From Kingella_B sp963529665 (GTDB lineage: Bacteria; Pseudomonadota; Gammaproteobacteria; Burkholderiales; Neisseriaceae), in assembly GCA_963529665.1 (NCBI GenBank), contig CAUSAG010000002.1:95368-159367 (forward strand): a stretch of 64,000 bases of DNA, in the 5' to 3' direction. Shown in pieces: positions 1-8,560 of this stretch (positions are counted from its first letter, which is position 1; the number at the start of each line of letters is the position of its first letter). A program made the translations under genes and the position numbers. The notes under the pieces were generated by a model. It worked only from the letters and a program-made list of their open reading frames with translations, did not search any database and was not told the DNA's origin.

Positions 1-1015
1 CCAGCGCAAACACGCTATACAGCACCACGCCATGCATCAAATAAATGCTGTAACTCATATCGCCCAACATTTTCATGCCGCGATGTCGCAAAATGCCGCC
101 AAAATCATAGCCCCCTGCCAACAGCAAAAACAATAACGCCACCAAAATGCGGTTGATTGGCGTATAAGGTGGAAATAAAAACGCCGTTGCCAGCAGCAAA
201 AGCGACACTGCCACATTCAGCCATTTTTTATATTGTTGTATCCATGGCAACAGCACCCCGCTCAAACTCACCGCCGCAGCGGAGAGCACAAATTGCCAAT
301 AATGGTGGGTATCGGTTTGCGTGATAATCCAGCCGAATAACGCGCCGCACAAGGCAATCACGCCCCATTGTTTTTTATTGCTCGCAGGCAATTGGTGCAT
401 TGCCGTATGAATAAACGGCAGGCTGAAATAAAATGCCCATTCGTAAAGCAAAGTCCACTGCACACCTGCGTTGGCAATAAAACTCACAAAACCATTGAGT
501 GGCTGATAGCGAAAAGTTGCCCAGTGAAAAAGCCAATCTGCGCCATCCCAAAACGCCACATTTTCCACGCCCACTGCTTTAAAGCTGGCATACACCACAA
601 ACAGTAGCGACAGCAGATACAACGGCATAATCCGCCGAATGCGCGCGATGTATAAGTTTTTCCAATTGATTTCTTTTTGTTTGAGTTTATTAAGAAAAAG
701 AAAGCCTGTAATCATAAAAAACAGGCTAACAGGAATCGCACCAATATTTTGCGCAAAATACATCCAATGCTGACCAAAATTATCAGCGATACCCCATTCC
801 CCTTCTATCTTCCAGCGATACATCAAATAAAAATGGTGAGCAAATACGCAAGTTGCCAATGCGCCGCGCAATCCGTCCAATGGCGAATTTCGGTGCATGG
901 AATCAAATTTCTCATAAAATTTTTGCGGCGTCCGCGCCAATAAAAAAGCCACGACCGCCAGCGACAGCATCATCAGCAAAACCAATAAAACCAACGCTAA
1001 TCTAGGCTCTCTCAT
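1..1015 (-). CDS. Acyltransferase family 3 membrane protein (C-terminus cut by window edge)
   Basis: Reading the minus strand from an ATG at 1015 gives an open frame to the window edge. After an N-terminal membrane helix comes the family motif DGLRGALATCVFAHH, with the histidine typical of acyltransferase 3. Many further hydrophobic helices follow, and near the cut end GDMSYSIYLMHGVVLY, the conserved late helix of the family. Such integral membrane proteins O-acetylate or otherwise acylate surface glycans such as LPS or capsule. The ATG overlaps the era stop as ATGA, so the two genes are translationally coupled. The C-terminus is missing only because the window ends; the substrate cannot be read from sequence. 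Confidence 0.85.
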   Translation of the reverse strand, partial: MREPRLALVLLVLLMMLSLAVVAFLLARTPQKFYEKFDSMHRNSPLDGLRGALATCVFAHHFYLMYRWKIEGEWGIADNFGQHWMYFAQNIGAIPVSLFFMITGFLFLNKLKQKEINWKNLYIARIRRIMPLYLLSLLFVVYASFKAVGVENVAFWDGADWLFHWATFRYQPLNGFVSFIANAGVQWTLLYEWAFYFSLPFIHTAMHQLPASNKKQWGVIALCGALFGWIITQTDTHHYWQFVLSAAAVSLSGVLLPWIQQYKKWLNVAVSLLLLATAFLFPPYTPINRILVALLFLLLAGGYDFGGILRHRGMKMLGDMSYSIYLMHGVVLYSVFAL

Positions 1016-1932
1016 AACCCCAACTCATTCAAAAACCGCACATCATCCGCCCATCCCGATTTCACCTTCACCCAAACCTTCAAAAAAATCTTGCAGTCAA
1101 ACAGCTTTTCCATATCCAGCCGCGCCTCGGTGGAGATTTTCTTCAGCTTTTCGCCGCCCTTGCCAATCACAATCGGCTTTTGGTTTTCCTTGTCCACCAG
1201 CACCGCGATATAGATATGGTGGATGCCGTCGCCCTCGTCAAATTTTTCCACTTCCACATTCATCGCATAAGGCAGCTCCTCGCCCAAATAGCGAAACAGC
1301 TTCTCGCGCACGATTTCCGCCGCCAAAAAGCGGCTGGAACGATCGGTAATCATGTCTTCGGGATACATCGGCACGCTTTCGGGCAGATAGGTTTTTAGCT
1401 TCGCCAGCAGGTTGCCGATGCGTAGCCCGTGTTTCGCGCTGACTACTTCGTCATCGGCAAAATCAAACGCTTGGCGCACTTGGGCGATATACGCATCCAG
1501 CGCGGCGGCGTCTTTTGCCTTATCAATTTGGTTCACCACCAGCACCACGGGCGTGTTTTTGGGCAGCTGCTGCAACACGATGCGGTCGGCATCGGAAAAG
1601 CGCATGGCTTCCACCACAAAGGCAATCACGTCCACATCGCGCACCGCTTCGGTTACGTTTTTGTTTAGCCGTTCGTTCATGGCGTTGCGGTGATAGGTTT
1701 GGAAACCGGGGGTGTCCACGAACACAAACTGCGCGGTGTCGTCGGTGTAGATGCCGGTTACTTTGTGGCGCGTGGTTTGGGCTTTTTTGCTGGTGATGCT
1801 GATTTTTTGCCCGATTAGGTGGTTCATCAGCGTGGATTTACCCACGTTGGGCCGCCCCACAATGGCGATAAAGCCGCAGCGATAGCCCTCGGCGGCGGTT
1901 TTTTCGTTGGCGAGAAATTCTTCTACGTTCAT
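1012..1932 (-). CDS. era: GTPase Era, ribosome-assembly factor
   Basis: A 306-residue protein. G1 is GRPNVGKST near residue 26, G3 is DTPG, G4 is NQID, and a C-terminal KH domain carries VIGKGGEKLKKI. Era binds the 3' end of 16S rRNA and helps mature the 30S subunit at the membrane. The length matches the family (about 300) and the start gives a normal N-terminus ahead of G1. It lies downstream of trmJ on the same strand, separated by an inverted DUS pair, and overlaps the acyltransferase start by 4 bp. Confidence 0.96.
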   Translation of the reverse strand: MNVEEFLANEKTAAEGYRCGFIAIVGRPNVGKSTLMNHLIGQKISITSKKAQTTRHKVTGIYTDDTAQFVFVDTPGFQTYHRNAMNERLNKNVTEAVRDVDVIAFVVEAMRFSDADRIVLQQLPKNTPVVLVVNQIDKAKDAAALDAYIAQVRQAFDFADDEVVSAKHGLRIGNLLAKLKTYLPESVPMYPEDMITDRSSRFLAAEIVREKLFRYLGEELPYAMNVEVEKFDEGDGIHHIYIAVLVDKENQKPIVIGKGGEKLKKISTEARLDMEKLFDCKIFLKVWVKVKSGWADDVRFLNELGL

Positions 1933-1963
1933 GTTTTTCTTTCTGTAAACAAATAAAAAAGAC

Positions 1964-2016
1964 GTTTCAGGCTGCCTATACGACGCGGCGGTAACGTGGC
2001 AAAGGCAGCCTGAAAA
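1964..2016. terminator. Inverted DUS pair between trmJ and era
   Basis: Two kingDUS copies in opposite orientation (GTTTCAGGCTGCC and GGCAGCCTGAAAAC) about 25 bp apart can form a hairpin right at the trmJ stop. Inverted DUS pairs in Neisseriaceae are known to serve as transcription terminators. No strong U-run follows, so termination here is inferred. Confidence 0.5.
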
Positions 2017-2817
2017 CTATTTTTTGGGCAGCTTGTGCTGCACCATGTTAAAAAATCCGCGCAGAATATCAATGTCTTCGGTGGTGATGTCGGCGCGGCT
2101 GAACAGCGAATGCAGGCGGCGCACCATGCGCTCTTGGTTGCGGCGGCGGAAAAAATCCAGCCCGACCATCGTGTCTTCCAGATGACGCACCATACCCGCC
2201 ACTTGTTCGGCGGTTGCCAAATTGCGCTTGGGGATTAAATGGCTCATGTCCATGTTGACATGGCTAAACAGCTCGTAGCACACCACTTGCACGGCTTGCG
2301 CGAGATTGAGCGAGAAATAATCGGGATTGCCTGAGATGGTCATCAGACGGTTGCATTGTTGCACTTCGTCTATGCTGAGCCCGTAGGTTTCGTTGCCAAA
2401 CACCAGCGCGATTTGCTGCCCTGCTTGGGCGGCGGCAAGCAGGCTGGGGGCGAGTTGGCGCGGGGTTTGCAGCGGGGTGGTGAGCTCGCGGCGGCGGCTA
2501 GTAAGGGCGCAGCTTAATGTTGTGCCTGCTAACGCTTCGGGCAGCGTGGCGACAATGTCGGCGCGTTCCAGCACGTCTCTTGCGCCTGATGACAGCACAA
2601 AGCTCTCTTCGGGCAGCCTGAAATCGGCAGCTTGCTCGGCGATAAAGGCGGGCGGCTCGGGGGTCATCGGCGTTGCCATGATGTTGGGGGCAACAAGCGT
2701 AAGCTGGGTTAAACCCATGGTTTTCATGGCGCGGGCGGCGGCGCCGATGTTGGCAGGATGGCTGGTGCGCGAAAGCACGATGCGGATGTTGGCTAGATAG
2801 GCAGGGAGCGTGGGCAT
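2017..2817 (-). CDS. trmJ: tRNA (cytidine/uridine-2'-O-)-methyltransferase TrmJ
   Basis: SPOUT-fold methyltransferase that 2'-O-methylates position 32 of several tRNAs. The N-terminus has RIVLSRTSHPANIGAAARAM, and the SAM-binding knot has GNETYGLS followed by NLAQAVQVVCYEL. I start at the ATG at 2817 (MPTLPAYL), giving 266 residues. An upstream in-frame start at 2940 would add 41 residues whose coding sequence runs through a DUS pair and has no family similarity. It is divergent from rsmJ. Confidence 0.92.
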   Translation of the reverse strand: MPTLPAYLANIRIVLSRTSHPANIGAAARAMKTMGLTQLTLVAPNIMATPMTPEPPAFIAEQAADFRLPEESFVLSSGARDVLERADIVATLPEALAGTTLSCALTSRRRELTTPLQTPRQLAPSLLAAAQAGQQIALVFGNETYGLSIDEVQQCNRLMTISGNPDYFSLNLAQAVQVVCYELFSHVNMDMSHLIPKRNLATAEQVAGMVRHLEDTMVGLDFFRRRNQERMVRRLHSLFSRADITTEDIDILRGFFNMVQHKLPKK

Positions 2818-2839
2818 GATAATGGTGTGTGGAGAATGA

Positions 2840-2881
2840 TTTTCAGGCTGCCTATTATACAAGAGTAGGCAGCCTGAAAAT
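2840..2881. repeat. Inverted DUS pair in the trmJ leader
   Basis: A TTTTCAGGCTGCCT/AGGCAGCCTGAAAA dyad around a short spacer, 23 bp upstream of the trmJ start codon. It could fold in the trmJ leader RNA. Another single DUS lies at 2949-2960. Confidence 0.6.
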
Positions 2882-3062
2882 GGGTTGCGGCTTGATTTTA
2901 TCTGGAACACGTTGGCTTGCTGCGCGACAACCCTTTGCAACCCAATAGGCAGCCTGAAACAATAGACAGGCTGAAACGTACTTTGCCCGCTGGTGGGCGC
3001 ATCTTGCGTGTAAAATCTCGCCTTGCCGCGTGGCAGTCGTCCGTGCCGTTTCCCCCGATAAA

Positions 3063-3097
3063 CAGCCTGCGTAGCGCAGCGAAGTTGCGAAGCTAAA
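3063..3097. repeat. 35-bp intergenic repeat, copy 1
   Basis: Starts CAGCCTGCGTAGCGCAGCG and ends GTTGCGAAGCTAAA. A second copy with three mismatches is at 63868-63902. Both begin with the core of a DUS. Function unknown; here it sits just upstream of rsmJ. Confidence 0.6.
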
Positions 3098-3117
3098 CCC
3101 TTTTCTCCCGTTTGATT

Positions 3118-3849
3118 ATGACTTTATCCATCGTTACCGCTCTCCCCCTCCCCACCCACCTCACCCACGCCACCGCCATCAGGCAGCCTGAAACCCCTGT
3201 TTACCTGCGCTACGACGAGCGCGGTTTGTGCCTCTGCCAACAAGGCGAAAAAGGCGTGGTGCAAGTGGATTTTGCCAGCGGCGCGACGCAATATCGGCGC
3301 ACCAAAGGCGGCGGCGAATTGATTGCCAAAGCGGTGCAACGTACCGCGCGCCCCGTGGTGTGGGATGCAACGGGCGGGCTGGGGCGCGATAGTTTTGTGT
3401 TGGCGAATTTGAATCTTGCCGTGCACACATTTGAGCAGCATCCTGCCGTGTTCGCGCTGTTGCAAGACGGTTTACACCGCGCCGCGCAATCGCCCGAAAT
3501 CGCCGCCATCGCCGCGCGCATCACGCTGCATCAGGGCAACGCCGCCGCACTCATGCCCACACTTGCCGCGCAAATCGGTCGCCCCGATGTGGTGTATCTT
3601 GACCCGATGTATCCCGAGCGGCAAAAGTCCGCCGCGGTGAAAAAAGAAATGGCATATTTTCACGAGCTGGTGGGGCAGCCTGAAACTGCCGATGCTGCCG
3701 CGCTGTTTCAGGCTGCCCGCGCCGTTGCCAAAAAGCGCGTAGTGGTCAAACGCCCGCGCTTGGGGGTGTTTTTATGCGGCGAAAAGCCTGCGTATCAATA
3801 TGAAGGCAAATCTACGCGGTTTGATGTTTATTTGCCTAAGGCAGCCTGA
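3118..3849 (+). CDS. rsmJ: 16S rRNA (guanine(1516)-N(2))-methyltransferase RsmJ
   Basis: Class I SAM-dependent methyltransferase that modifies G1516 of 16S rRNA. Diagnostic motifs are VVWDATGGLGRDSFVLA (SAM-binding loop) and VYLDPMYPERQKSAAVKKEM (catalytic region). The ATG at 3118 is preferred to a TTG two codons earlier, giving 243 residues. Two DUS are coded in frame, as RQPE near the N-terminus and as QPE...FQAA near residues 185-205, apparently in tolerant loops. Confidence 0.92.
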   Translation: MTLSIVTALPLPTHLTHATAIRQPETPVYLRYDERGLCLCQQGEKGVVQVDFASGATQYRRTKGGGELIAKAVQRTARPVVWDATGGLGRDSFVLANLNLAVHTFEQHPAVFALLQDGLHRAAQSPEIAAIAARITLHQGNAAALMPTLAAQIGRPDVVYLDPMYPERQKSAAVKKEMAYFHELVGQPETADAAALFQAARAVAKKRVVVKRPRLGVFLCGEKPAYQYEGKSTRFDVYLPKAA

Positions 3850-3880
3850 AAACCAAAATACCGCGCCGCCCGTGCAAGCC

Positions 3881-4443
3881 ATGCCACAATCCACCGCAGC
3901 CGAACGCGAAAAAGTGCGCAACACGCTGCTCGCGCAAGTCTCGCAAGCATATTGCGACGCCGAAATCGGCGGCGATGGCTACGACCCAAGCGCAAACAAC
4001 ATCCTAGTTTGGCAACACGATGGCAAGCGCGATTATTTGGCATTGTGGTGGGCATCAGCCGATTACTACACCAATATAAAAAAGCGGACGGCAGCCCAGA
4101 AACAATATGCAGCGGCGGCTCAGCAACCAGCAGTTTTTACCTTGCACATCTGGTGCGCCACAACAACCGTTTGCACATAGCCGAGCAAGATATGCTGGCA
4201 AAACAGTTGGCAGACACCGATGTCAACAATCCCTATGTTGTCCATCCGCGCTTTATTGAAAGCATCCGCCTTAATCCCGATAACACGCTAAACATCATTT
4301 CCGCCAAACCCGCCTACGGGTAAGAGGGCGACACGGAAGGCATGAACTTCCCATCCAAACAATGGCATTATCGCGTGCGCCTGCCCGATATGGAAGTTCT
4401 GGAAGCGCGCTACACAGGCAAAACATCTTACGCCCAAAAATAA
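3881..4443 (+). pseudogene. Frameshifted unknown gene between rsmJ and parC
   Basis: An ATG at 3881 opens a frame (MPQSTAAEREKVRNTLLAQ) that reads well to an A-rich run near 4078-4083. After that the sensible protein continues in the next frame (ADGSPETICSGGSATSSF, then YLAHLVRHNNRLHIAEQDML). That frame meets a TAA at 4321-4323 and then reads on to a TAA at 4441-4443 (NFPSKQWHYRVRLPDMEVLE). So one frameshift and one nonsense codon break what looks like a gene of about 185 codons. I recognise no family. A sequence error at the A-run could explain the frameshift but not the stop. Confidence 0.6.
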
Positions 4444-4458
4444 GCATTAACGCCCTCA

Positions 4459-4498
4459 AAGGCAGCCTGAAACCCAGCCCCGCAGTTTTCAGGCTGCC
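4459..4498. terminator. Inverted DUS pair upstream of parC
   Basis: GGCAGCCTGAAAC and TTTTCAGGCTGCC face each other across a short spacer, just after the decayed gene and before parC; likely stops read-through into parC. Confidence 0.55.
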
Positions 4499-4542
4499 CC
4501 TATTTCGTTTAAAATACGCCATTTTTTCACGCCGTTAAAACC

Positions 4543-6825
4543 ATGTTTGACCACGCCCAAAACACGCTCAATCTCGCCCAATACGCCGAACGCGCCTACC
4601 TAGAATACGCCATGAGCGTGGTTAAAGGGCGCGCCCTGCCCGCCGTGCAAGACGGGCAAAAACCCGTGCAGCGGCGCATTTTGTTTGCCATGAAAGACAT
4701 GGGCTTGGTGCATGGCGCAAAGCCTGTTAAATCCGCCCGCGTGGTCGGCGAGATTCTCGGCAAATACCATCCACATGGCGACAGCTCCGCCTACGAAGCG
4801 ATGGTGCGCATGGCGCAAGATTTTACCCTGCGCTATCCGCTGATTGACGGCATCGGCAATTTTGGCTCGCGCGATGGCGACGGCGCGGCAGCAATGCGCT
4901 ACACCGAAGCGCGTTTAACCCCGCTTGCCGAGCTGCTGCTGAGCGAAATCAACCAAGGCACGGTGGACTTCATCCCAAATTATGACGGCGCATTTTCAGA
5001 GCCCGAATCGCTGCCCGCGCGGCTGCCGATGGTGCTGCTTAACGGCGCAAGCGGCATCGCCGTGGGCATGGCAACCGAAATTCCATCGCACAATCTGGGC
5101 GAAGTGGCGCAAGCGGCGGTGGCGTTGCTGAAAAATCCCGCGCTCACCACCGCCGATTTGCAGCACCACATCCCCGCGCCCGATTTTGCAGGCGGCGCAC
5201 ACATCATTACCCCCGCCAAAGACATCGCGCAAATTTACGAAACAGGCAAAGGCAGCATCCGCGTGCGCGCGCGTTATGACGTGGAAAAGCTGGCGCGTGG
5301 ACAATGGCGCGTGGTGGTAAGCGAATTGCCGCCCAACACTTCCGCCGCCAAAATCTTGGCAGAAATTGAAGAGCAAACCAATCCCAAGCCCAAAGCAGGC
5401 AAAAAACAGCTCAGCCAAGAGCAGCTCAACACCAAAAAGCTGATGCTGGATTTGCTGGAAAAAGTGCGCGATGAAAGCGATGGCGAACACCCCGTGCGCC
5501 TTGTGTTTGAGCCAAAATCCAGCCGAATGCAGCCTGAAACGTTTATCAACACGCTGATGGCGCAAACCAGCATGGAAGGCAATGTTTCTGTAAACCTTGT
5601 GATGATGGGGCTAGATAATCGCCCCGCGCAAAAAAACCTGAAAACCATTTTGCAAGAATGGCTGGACTACCGCACCGCCACGGTAACGCGCCGCTTGCAA
5701 CATCGTTTAAACGCCGTAGAAAAGCGCATCCATATTTTAGACGGACGCATGATTGCGTTTTTGCATATTGACCAAGTGATTAAAGTCATCCGCGAAGCAG
5801 ACGAGCCTAAACCCGAGCTGATGGCGGCGTTTAACCTTACCGAAATCCAAGCGGAAGATATTTTAGAAATCCGCCTGCGCCAGTTGGCAAGATTGGAAGG
5901 CATTAAAATTGAACGCGAGCTAAACGAGTTGCGCGAAGAAGCAGGCAGCCTGAAAACGCTGTTGGGTGATGAAAACGAAAAGCGCAAGCTCATCATCAAA
6001 GAAATCCAAGCCGATGCCAAGCAATTTGGCGATGCGCGCCGCACGCTGGTGGAAGCCGCCGAACGCGCCACGCTCACGCAAACCACCGCCGATGAACCGA
6101 TAACCCTAATCCTGTCGCAACAAGGCTGGCTGCGCGCCCGCGCAGGGCATGGCGTGGATGCCGCGCAAATTGCGTTTAAAGAAGGCGATGCCTTGCAGCA
6201 AGTGCTGGAAACGCGCACCGTGCAGCCCGTTGTGGTGTGGGACACGCAAGGGCGCAGCTACACGCTGGATGCCGCCGAAATCCCCAAAGGGCGCGGCGAC
6301 GGCGTGCCGATTGGCTCGCTGATTGAATTGCCCAGCCAAGCCAGCGTGGTCGCGCTATTGGCGGGCGCGGCGGATGATTATTATCTGCTTTCAGGCTGCC
6401 ACGGCTACGGCTTTATTGCCAAGCTGGAAGACTTGTTTACACGGCAAAAAGCAGGCAAAGCGGTGCTCACGCTGGATGATAACGAAACCGCCCTGCCGCC
6501 CGTTCGCATTGCGAATGATTGGCTGATTGCGCCCGATAGCCGCATTGTGTTGGCAAGTGCCAACAAACGCCTGCTCGCCTTTGCCATCAGCGAAATGAAA
6601 ATCATGGCAAAAGGGCGCGGCTTGCAACTCATCAAGCTGGCAGACGGCGACACGCTCGCCCTTGCCGCCGCGCTCCGCAGCGAACACTACACGCTGCACA
6701 TCATCGGCAAGCGCGGCGCGGCGCACCAAGAAACGCTGCGCATCGCCGACATCGCAGGCAAACGCGCAGGCAAAGGCAAGCTGCTGAATATTTCAGGCAG
6801 CCTGAAAATGATTGAAGCGCGGTAG
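4543..6825 (+). CDS. parC: DNA topoisomerase IV subunit A
   Basis: A 760-residue type IIA topoisomerase subunit that, with ParE, decatenates chromosomes. The catalytic tyrosine is Y120 in AAAMRYTEARL. The quinolone-resistance region reads YHPHGDSSAYEAMVRMAQ, with D80, S81 and E85 at the usual resistance positions, so no classical fluoroquinolone mutation is visible. The C-terminal half carries the beta-pinwheel repeats. The last codons contain an in-frame DUS (SGSLK). parE is not in the window. An AT-rich TAAAAT lies about 35 bp upstream as a possible -10. Confidence 0.97.
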   Translation: MFDHAQNTLNLAQYAERAYLEYAMSVVKGRALPAVQDGQKPVQRRILFAMKDMGLVHGAKPVKSARVVGEILGKYHPHGDSSAYEAMVRMAQDFTLRYPLIDGIGNFGSRDGDGAAAMRYTEARLTPLAELLLSEINQGTVDFIPNYDGAFSEPESLPARLPMVLLNGASGIAVGMATEIPSHNLGEVAQAAVALLKNPALTTADLQHHIPAPDFAGGAHIITPAKDIAQIYETGKGSIRVRARYDVEKLARGQWRVVVSELPPNTSAAKILAEIEEQTNPKPKAGKKQLSQEQLNTKKLMLDLLEKVRDESDGEHPVRLVFEPKSSRMQPETFINTLMAQTSMEGNVSVNLVMMGLDNRPAQKNLKTILQEWLDYRTATVTRRLQHRLNAVEKRIHILDGRMIAFLHIDQVIKVIREADEPKPELMAAFNLTEIQAEDILEIRLRQLARLEGIKIERELNELREEAGSLKTLLGDENEKRKLIIKEIQADAKQFGDARRTLVEAAERATLTQTTADEPITLILSQQGWLRARAGHGVDAAQIAFKEGDALQQVLETRTVQPVVVWDTQGRSYTLDAAEIPKGRGDGVPIGSLIELPSQASVVALLAGAADDYYLLSGCHGYGFIAKLEDLFTRQKAGKAVLTLDDNETALPPVRIANDWLIAPDSRIVLASANKRLLAFAISEMKIMAKGRGLQLIKLADGDTLALAAALRSEHYTLHIIGKRGAAHQETLRIADIAGKRAGKGKLLNISGSLKMIEAR

Positions 6826-6931
6826 GCAGCCTGAAAGCCACAGGCTTCAACGAAATTAAAACGGCAATACAAACGCAATCGCCCATCCACATAGGCAGCC
6901 TGAAAAACCATTCCCCCCGAAAGCCCCCACT

Positions 6932-8560
6932 ATGGCATTTAACGAAAAAGACATCGGCATCATCGACGACTGGGATGAGCAAAGCAAGCGCGTGATCAAT
7001 ATGATCAACATCGCAAGGATTTCCATCCTAATCTCCTTGCTCATCTTTCTCGCCATCATCCACAACATCCGTAGCACGGCGCAAACGCTCGCCACCTACG
7101 CCCCCTTGGTGAACAACGAAGGCTGGCTGCAAATTTGGTGTACCGTTTACGGCGCAGTCATCATGTTCAGCCTTGCCAACCCCAAATGGCAGATGCAACA
7201 CAAAACCCGTGCCCTGCCCAATGCCAGCGCCGTGTTTGACATCACCATGATGGGCATTCTCACCGCGCTGGCTGGCGGCGTATCCTCAGGCTTTGGCATC
7301 CTTGCCCTACCCTTTCTCGCCACCGCTTGCGTGCTCAGCTATGGGCGCTATCCCCTGCTTTATGGCAGCTATGCCGCCTTGCTGATTGTGTGCGACATCA
7401 TGTGGAAATTCTACCCATTTAACATGGATACCATCCGCGGCAACCTCTCGCTGCTCACCGGGCAAATCCTGCTGATGGCCGCCTGCTACATCGTTCCCCT
7501 GCTTACTTCATTTTCCGCGCGCTATCTCGTTACCGCCGATGATTCCATCCGCACCCACCGCACCGCCTTTGAGCGACTAAGCACCTTAAACAAAATCGTG
7601 CTCAACCGAATTCAAGAAGCCGTGATCGTGGTGGATCAAGATTGCCTAGTGTGGACGCACAATCGCCAAGCCAAACAATATTTCTCCGAACTAGAAAGCA
7701 ACGAAATCGCCCCATTTTTGAGCGGCTTGGTGAAAACATGGCGGCTCAAACCCGAAGAATCCTTCTCCAATCTCTCGCCGATTAACTCCACGTTGATGTA
7801 TGTTCGCGCCATCCCCATCATTCAGGAAGACACCGAACTGCTGATGCTGTTTGCCCGCGCCGAGCGCGAACGCCAAGCCGAAGCGCAAACGCTGAAACTC
7901 ACCGCGCTTGGCTTGCTCACCGCCAATCTGGCGCACGAAATCCGCAACCCCCTATCCGCCATGCGCCAAGCCAGCGGGCTAATCCACGAAACCGCCGAAG
8001 AAGACCAAAACCCGATATACAACAAACTCAGCGATATCATAGAAAAAAACATCACCCGCATCGACAAAATGCTGGAAGACATCACCTCGCTCAACCGCAG
8101 CGATCGCATTGAAACCAAAGGCATCCATCTCACTCAATTCTGGCTCAATTTCACCCAAGAGTTTTATCTCACCAACCCCGATGCCAAAAACTGCCTGCGC
8201 CTTGATGTGCCCAATGGTTCCAGCTTTATCGCCCTTTTTGATGCCGCCCACTTGCAACAAATCATGTGGAACCTTTGCAACAACGCATGGCGGCATTGCC
8301 GCAAAGAAAAAGGCAGCATCGTGGTGAGCCTGCGCGTGTTTGGCAAAAACAACATCAGCCTGCGCGTGTGGGACGATGGGCCAGGCGTATCCGAAACCAT
8401 CCGCGAGCATCTATTTGAACCCTTCAACACTTCCGAAGCCGAAGGCACAGGCTTGGGGCTATATGTTGCCCGCGAGCTCGCCCACGCCAACAACGGCGAT
8501 CTCTGCTATGTGCCACACGCCAAATCCTTTGAACTTATCCTACCGAGAGCCCCCAAATGA
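6932..8560 (+). CDS. pilS: Sensor histidine kinase PilS
   Basis: A 542-residue membrane sensor. The N-terminal ~200 residues hold several hydrophobic helices (for example ISILISLLIFLAIIHNI). A PAS-like linker follows, then the HisKA dimerisation segment NLAHEIRNPLSAMRQ with phospho-acceptor His335. The HATPase_c domain has the N box (MWNLCNNAWRH), G1 (WDDGPGVSE) and G2 (EGTGLGLYVAREL). It overlaps pilR by ATGA, which identifies the pair. In Kingella kingae PilS/PilR with sigma-54 control type IV pilin expression and hence adherence and competence; the same role is inferred here. Confidence 0.9.
   Translation: MAFNEKDIGIIDDWDEQSKRVINMINIARISILISLLIFLAIIHNIRSTAQTLATYAPLVNNEGWLQIWCTVYGAVIMFSLANPKWQMQHKTRALPNASAVFDITMMGILTALAGGVSSGFGILALPFLATACVLSYGRYPLLYGSYAALLIVCDIMWKFYPFNMDTIRGNLSLLTGQILLMAACYIVPLLTSFSARYLVTADDSIRTHRTAFERLSTLNKIVLNRIQEAVIVVDQDCLVWTHNRQAKQYFSELESNEIAPFLSGLVKTWRLKPEESFSNLSPINSTLMYVRAIPIIQEDTELLMLFARAERERQAEAQTLKLTALGLLTANLAHEIRNPLSAMRQASGLIHETAEEDQNPIYNKLSDIIEKNITRIDKMLEDITSLNRSDRIETKGIHLTQFWLNFTQEFYLTNPDAKNCLRLDVPNGSSFIALFDAAHLQQIMWNLCNNAWRHCRKEKGSIVVSLRVFGKNNISLRVWDDGPGVSETIREHLFEPFNTSEAEGTGLGLYVARELAHANNGDLCYVPHAKSFELILPRAPK

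Noticed and set aside
2818..2940. N-terminal extension of TrmJ by 41 residues
   Set aside because: The extra codons run through a DUS pair and have no similarity to the family; the ATG at 2817 opens on the conserved N-terminus.
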